Assembly: GCA_963576725.1 (NCBI GenBank)
Contig: OY755247.1
Span: 18,168,526 to 18,232,525, forward strand
DNA: 64,000 nt
Origin: Azorinus chamasolen
Taxonomy: Eukaryota > Mollusca > Bivalvia > Cardiida > Solecurtidae
Direction: 5' to 3'
In this document: piece after piece, positions 61,115 through 64,000 of the stretch
How positions within the stretch are numbered: position 1 is the first letter of the stretch
How the letters are laid out: every line of letters begins with the position of its first letter
Translations under genes and position numbers: made by a program
Notes under the pieces: generated by a model
Told to the model about the DNA's origin: nothing
The model's database searches: none
What the model saw: the letters and a program-made list of their open reading frames with translations, nothing else

Positions 61115-61940
61115 TTTTCAAGTGTCATTTTTCGTCCATTAAACACCAATAACTTGTATAGCTCATGCGATAACTCAATTCTGACTTCAGATATGTACTC
61201 AGCATACCGAAATACATAAAATATGTGAATCTGAACAAATCTGAGACAAAAAAATATATATTCGGAAAACCCCACAGAGGGTACATTTTTCGGCCATTGT
61301 TCATTGATTACTTTTTTGTCTGATGTGATAACTCAATTCTGACTTCAGATCTGTACTCAGCATACCGAAATACATAAAATATGTGAATTTGAACAAAATC
61401 GGAGACGAAAAAATATATATTCGGAAAACCCCACAGAGGGTAAATTTTTCGTCAAATATTCATTGATAACTTTTTTTCCCGATGTGATAACTCAATTCTG
61501 ATTTCAGATCTGTACTCAGCATACCGAAATACATAAAATATGTGAATTTGAACAAAATCGAGAACAGAAAAAATATATATTCGGAAAACCCCACAGAGGG
61601 TACATTTTTCGTCAAATATTCATTGATAACTTTTTTTCCCGATGTGATAACTCAATTCTGATTCCAGATCTGCACTCAGCATACCAAAATACATAAAATA
61701 TGTGAATTTGAACAAAATCGGAGACATTTTTTTTTTTTGGAAAAAGCCGCTGAACTAACCCAATTCTAAAGTCATCAATAACTTTTTGATATCATGTGAT
61801 AACCCATTTCTGACTTCAGATCTGCACTCAGCATACCAAAATACATAACATATGTGAATTTGAACAAAATCGGAGACAAAAAGTTTTTTCCGCAAAACAA
61901 ACGCTAAGGGATTAGTTCAGGGTTTTTTCTGGAAAAAAAC
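61115..61940 (+). repeat. Five forward ~155-160-bp units of block Y
   Basis: Landmark CTTCAGATCTG or variant at about 61,185, 61,339, 61,502, 61,662 and 61,815; period about 153-163 bp. The last unit repeats the 59,892-60,071 sequence, including GCTGAACTAACCCAATTC and GGGATTAGTTCAGGG. Together with 60,082-60,545 they form inverted arrays on either side of P-Q-P. Confidence 0.85.
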
Positions 61941-61944
61941 TTTT

Positions 61945-63691
61945 CCAGTGCATTCTGGGAAACTTTGTTGACCCCCGGGGGTCTACCCAACCAAAGGGGC
62001 AGTCTACAGAAACGCGGGGTGTCCGAGGGGTACATCCCGTGCACACCAGGACACCCTTGGTGCACACCAGGACACCCTTGGTGCACCCAAATGTGCGCCC
62101 CCATGCACTATGATGACATTCCGGTGCATTCCGGGTGAACTTTGTTGACCCCGGGGGGCTCTACCAAGCTAAAGGGGCAGTCTTCAGGAGAGCGGGGTGT
62201 CCGAGGTGTGCACCCCGCACGCACCGGGACACCCTCGCTGCAACCCAATGTGGGCCCCTGTGCACTATGATGACATTCCCGTGCATTCGGGATGTCCTTT
62301 GTTAACACCCGGGGGTCTACCCAACCGAAGGGGCAGTCTTCAGGAAAGAGGGGTGTACGAGGGGTGCACACCGCACGCACCGGGAAACCCTCGGTGCATC
62401 CCAATGTGCGCCCCGGTGCACTGTGATGACATTCCGGTGCATTCAGGGTAAACTTTGTTGACCTCGGGGATCTACCCAGCCAAAGGGGCAGTCTTCAGGA
62501 AAGCGGGGTGTCTGAGGGGTGCACCTGCTCGCACTGGGAAACCCTTGGTGCACCCCAATATGCGCCGTCATGCACTATGATGACATCCCGGTGCATTCGG
62601 GGTAAACTTTGTTGACCCCGGGGGTCTACCCAGCCAAAGGAGAAGTCTTCAGGAACACGGGGTGTCCGAGGGGTGCACCCCCCGCTTACTGGGACACCCT
62701 CAGTGCACCCCAATGTGCGCCCCAAAGCACTATGATGACTTCTCGGTGCAATCGGGTCGAACTTTGTTGACCCCAGCGGGTTCTACCCAACCAAAGGAGC
62801 AGTCTTCAGGAACACTGGATGTCCGAGGGGTGCACCCCGCGCGCACAAGGTCACCCTCGATGCACTCCAATTTGTGCCCACTTTGCACTATGATGACATT
62901 CCAGTGCATCCGGGGAAACTGTGTTGACCCAGGGGGGTCTACCCAGCCAAAGGGGCAGTCTTCAGGAAAGCGGGGTGTCCGAGGGGTGCACCCCACGTGC
63001 ACCGGAACATCCTCGCTATAACCCAATGTGGGCCTCGGTGCATCCCAATGTGCGCCCCCATGCACTATGATGACCTTCTGGTGCATTCAGGGTGAACTTT
63101 GTTGAGCCCGGGGGGCTACACAGCCAAAGGGGCAGTCTTCAGGAACGCATGGTGTCCGAGGGGTGCACCCCGCGCGCACGGGGACTCCCTCGCTGCATCC
63201 CAATGTGGGCCCGGTGCACTATGATGAATTTCCGGTGCATTCGGGGTGTACTTTGTTGACCCCTGGGGGATCTACCCAACCAAAGGGGCAGTCTTCAGGA
63301 ACGTGGGGTGTCCGAAGGGTGCACCCCATGTGCACCGGTACACCCTCGGTACACCCTAATGTGCGCCCGCTTGCACTATGATGACATTCTGGTGCATTCG
63401 GGGTGAACTTTGTTGACCCCAGGGGGTCTACCCAGCCAAAGGGGCAGTCTTCAAGAACGCGGGGTGTCCGAGGGGTGCATCCTGCATCCTCGCTGCAACC
63501 CAATGTGGGCCCTGGTGCACTATGATGACATTCCAGTGCTTTCGGGGTGAACTTTGTTGACCCCCGGGGGTCTACCCAACCAAAGGGACATTCTTCAGGA
63601 ACGCGGAGTGTCCGAGGGGTGCACCTCGCGTGCACCGGGACACCTTCGGTGCACCCCAATAGGCACCCCAGGTGCACTATGATGACATTCC
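61945..63691. repeat. GC-rich satellite array, block 4
   Basis: About 11 monomers, copy of 57,645-59,394. It starts mid-monomer and ends at GACATTCC before AAAAAATCAAGG, exactly as block 3 does. No gene. Confidence 0.95.
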
Positions 63692-64000
63692 AAAAAATCA
63701 AGGGGGATATTTTTATTCAGGAGCCTTCATTTAACTGCATTCCCGAGCATACAGACGAACGCACAGGCTATTTTCTTTATTTGAAAAGTGCCAGATTAGA
63801 CCTTTAACATATTAAAAGCTTTAAAATATTCATTAGCTATACATACATTAGGAGGGTACGCAGGTGCCTGCACACTAAAAATCCTCCCGAATGCAACCAC
63901 ATTTATTTCATGCTATTCGGTCAAACGTATTCCCTTTGAAACTATTTTGAAAAATATAACAAAACATTGCTAAACGACCCCATAAATGAAGACCATTATT
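63692..64000. repeat. Start of second AT-rich block Y (partial)
   Basis: Copy of 59,395-59,703: P segment, Q with nested hairpin, and cut off by the window end before the second P. A few substitutions differ, for example ACGCACAGG for ACGCATAGG. Confidence 0.9.

Larger units (their letters stand above)
59395..61944. repeat. AT-rich palindrome-rich repeat block Y
   Basis: About 2.55 kb of AT-rich sequence unlike either satellite. Layout: P (59,404-59,529), Q (59,530-59,740), P (59,741-59,880), one forward ~160-bp unit, three inverted units (to about 60,545), P (60,551-60,668), Q, P (60,893-61,033), inverted P (61,034-61,115), then five forward units (to about 61,940). It recurs after the next GC-satellite block at 63,692. 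No ORF longer than about 60 codons, so no transposase is visible. It may be a non-autonomous transposon or a nest of them; family not recognised. Confidence 0.8.
61943..64000. repeat. 4.3-kb tandem duplication, right copy (runs off window)
   Basis: Copy of 57,645-59,703. The left joint fuses block Y (GGAAAAAAACTTTT) to the middle of a GC-satellite monomer (CCAGTGCATTC) with 2-4 bases of overlap (TT/TTCC). It contains GC-satellite block 4 (61,945-63,691) and the start of a new block Y. Confidence 0.9.

Overview
This 64 kb window is almost entirely tandem-repeat DNA from a eukaryotic genome. I see no credible protein-coding gene, tRNA or rRNA. The best guess for the source is a mollusc, probably a bivalve. 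The evidence is the pair of Helentron-like non-autonomous elements with internal ~160-bp tandem repeats and a CGTT microsatellite, a structure known from bivalve HINE/pearl-type elements, plus several satellite families of about 160 bp. The setting looks heterochromatic, centromeric or pericentromeric. The species cannot be named from the sequence alone.

Layout. (1) 1-35,931 is one uninterrupted AT-rich satellite array (25-30% GC). Its full monomer is 166 bp, with shorter 153, 148 and 139 bp variants. All length variants are deletions around one 22-bp hairpin. The monomers are organised in higher-order repeats (HORs), the clearest being a 30-monomer, 4,726-bp unit present twice in a row (4,887-9,612 and 9,613-14,338) and partly elsewhere. 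A subset of monomers carries a 17-bp motif matching 8 of the 9 essential CENP-B box positions. (2) 35,932-59,394, resuming at 61,945-63,691, is an unrelated-looking GC-rich satellite (~66% GC, ~156-bp monomer), also with long-range HOR structure and strong palindromes. (3) Two copies of a Helentron-like element interrupt the GC-rich satellite at 37,781-39,377 and 44,360-45,603. For both insertions a matching empty site is present in this window. (4) 59,395-61,944 and 63,692-64,000 (running off the end) are AT-rich blocks of a third, palindrome-rich repeat with its own ~160-bp tandem units in both orientations. The right end is a tandem duplication with a period of about 4.3 kb that covers both GC-rich satellite and AT-rich block.

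Many open frames occur on both strands of the GC-rich satellite. They arise because the monomer is about 156 bp (3 x 52) and lacks stops in several frames. They are not annotated as genes.

The main points for follow-up are the HOR architecture with a periodic CENP-B-like box (a candidate centromeric satellite), the hairpin-centred deletions that create the monomer types, the two Helentron-like insertions with in-window empty sites, and the repeated AT-satellite/GC-satellite chimeric joint.
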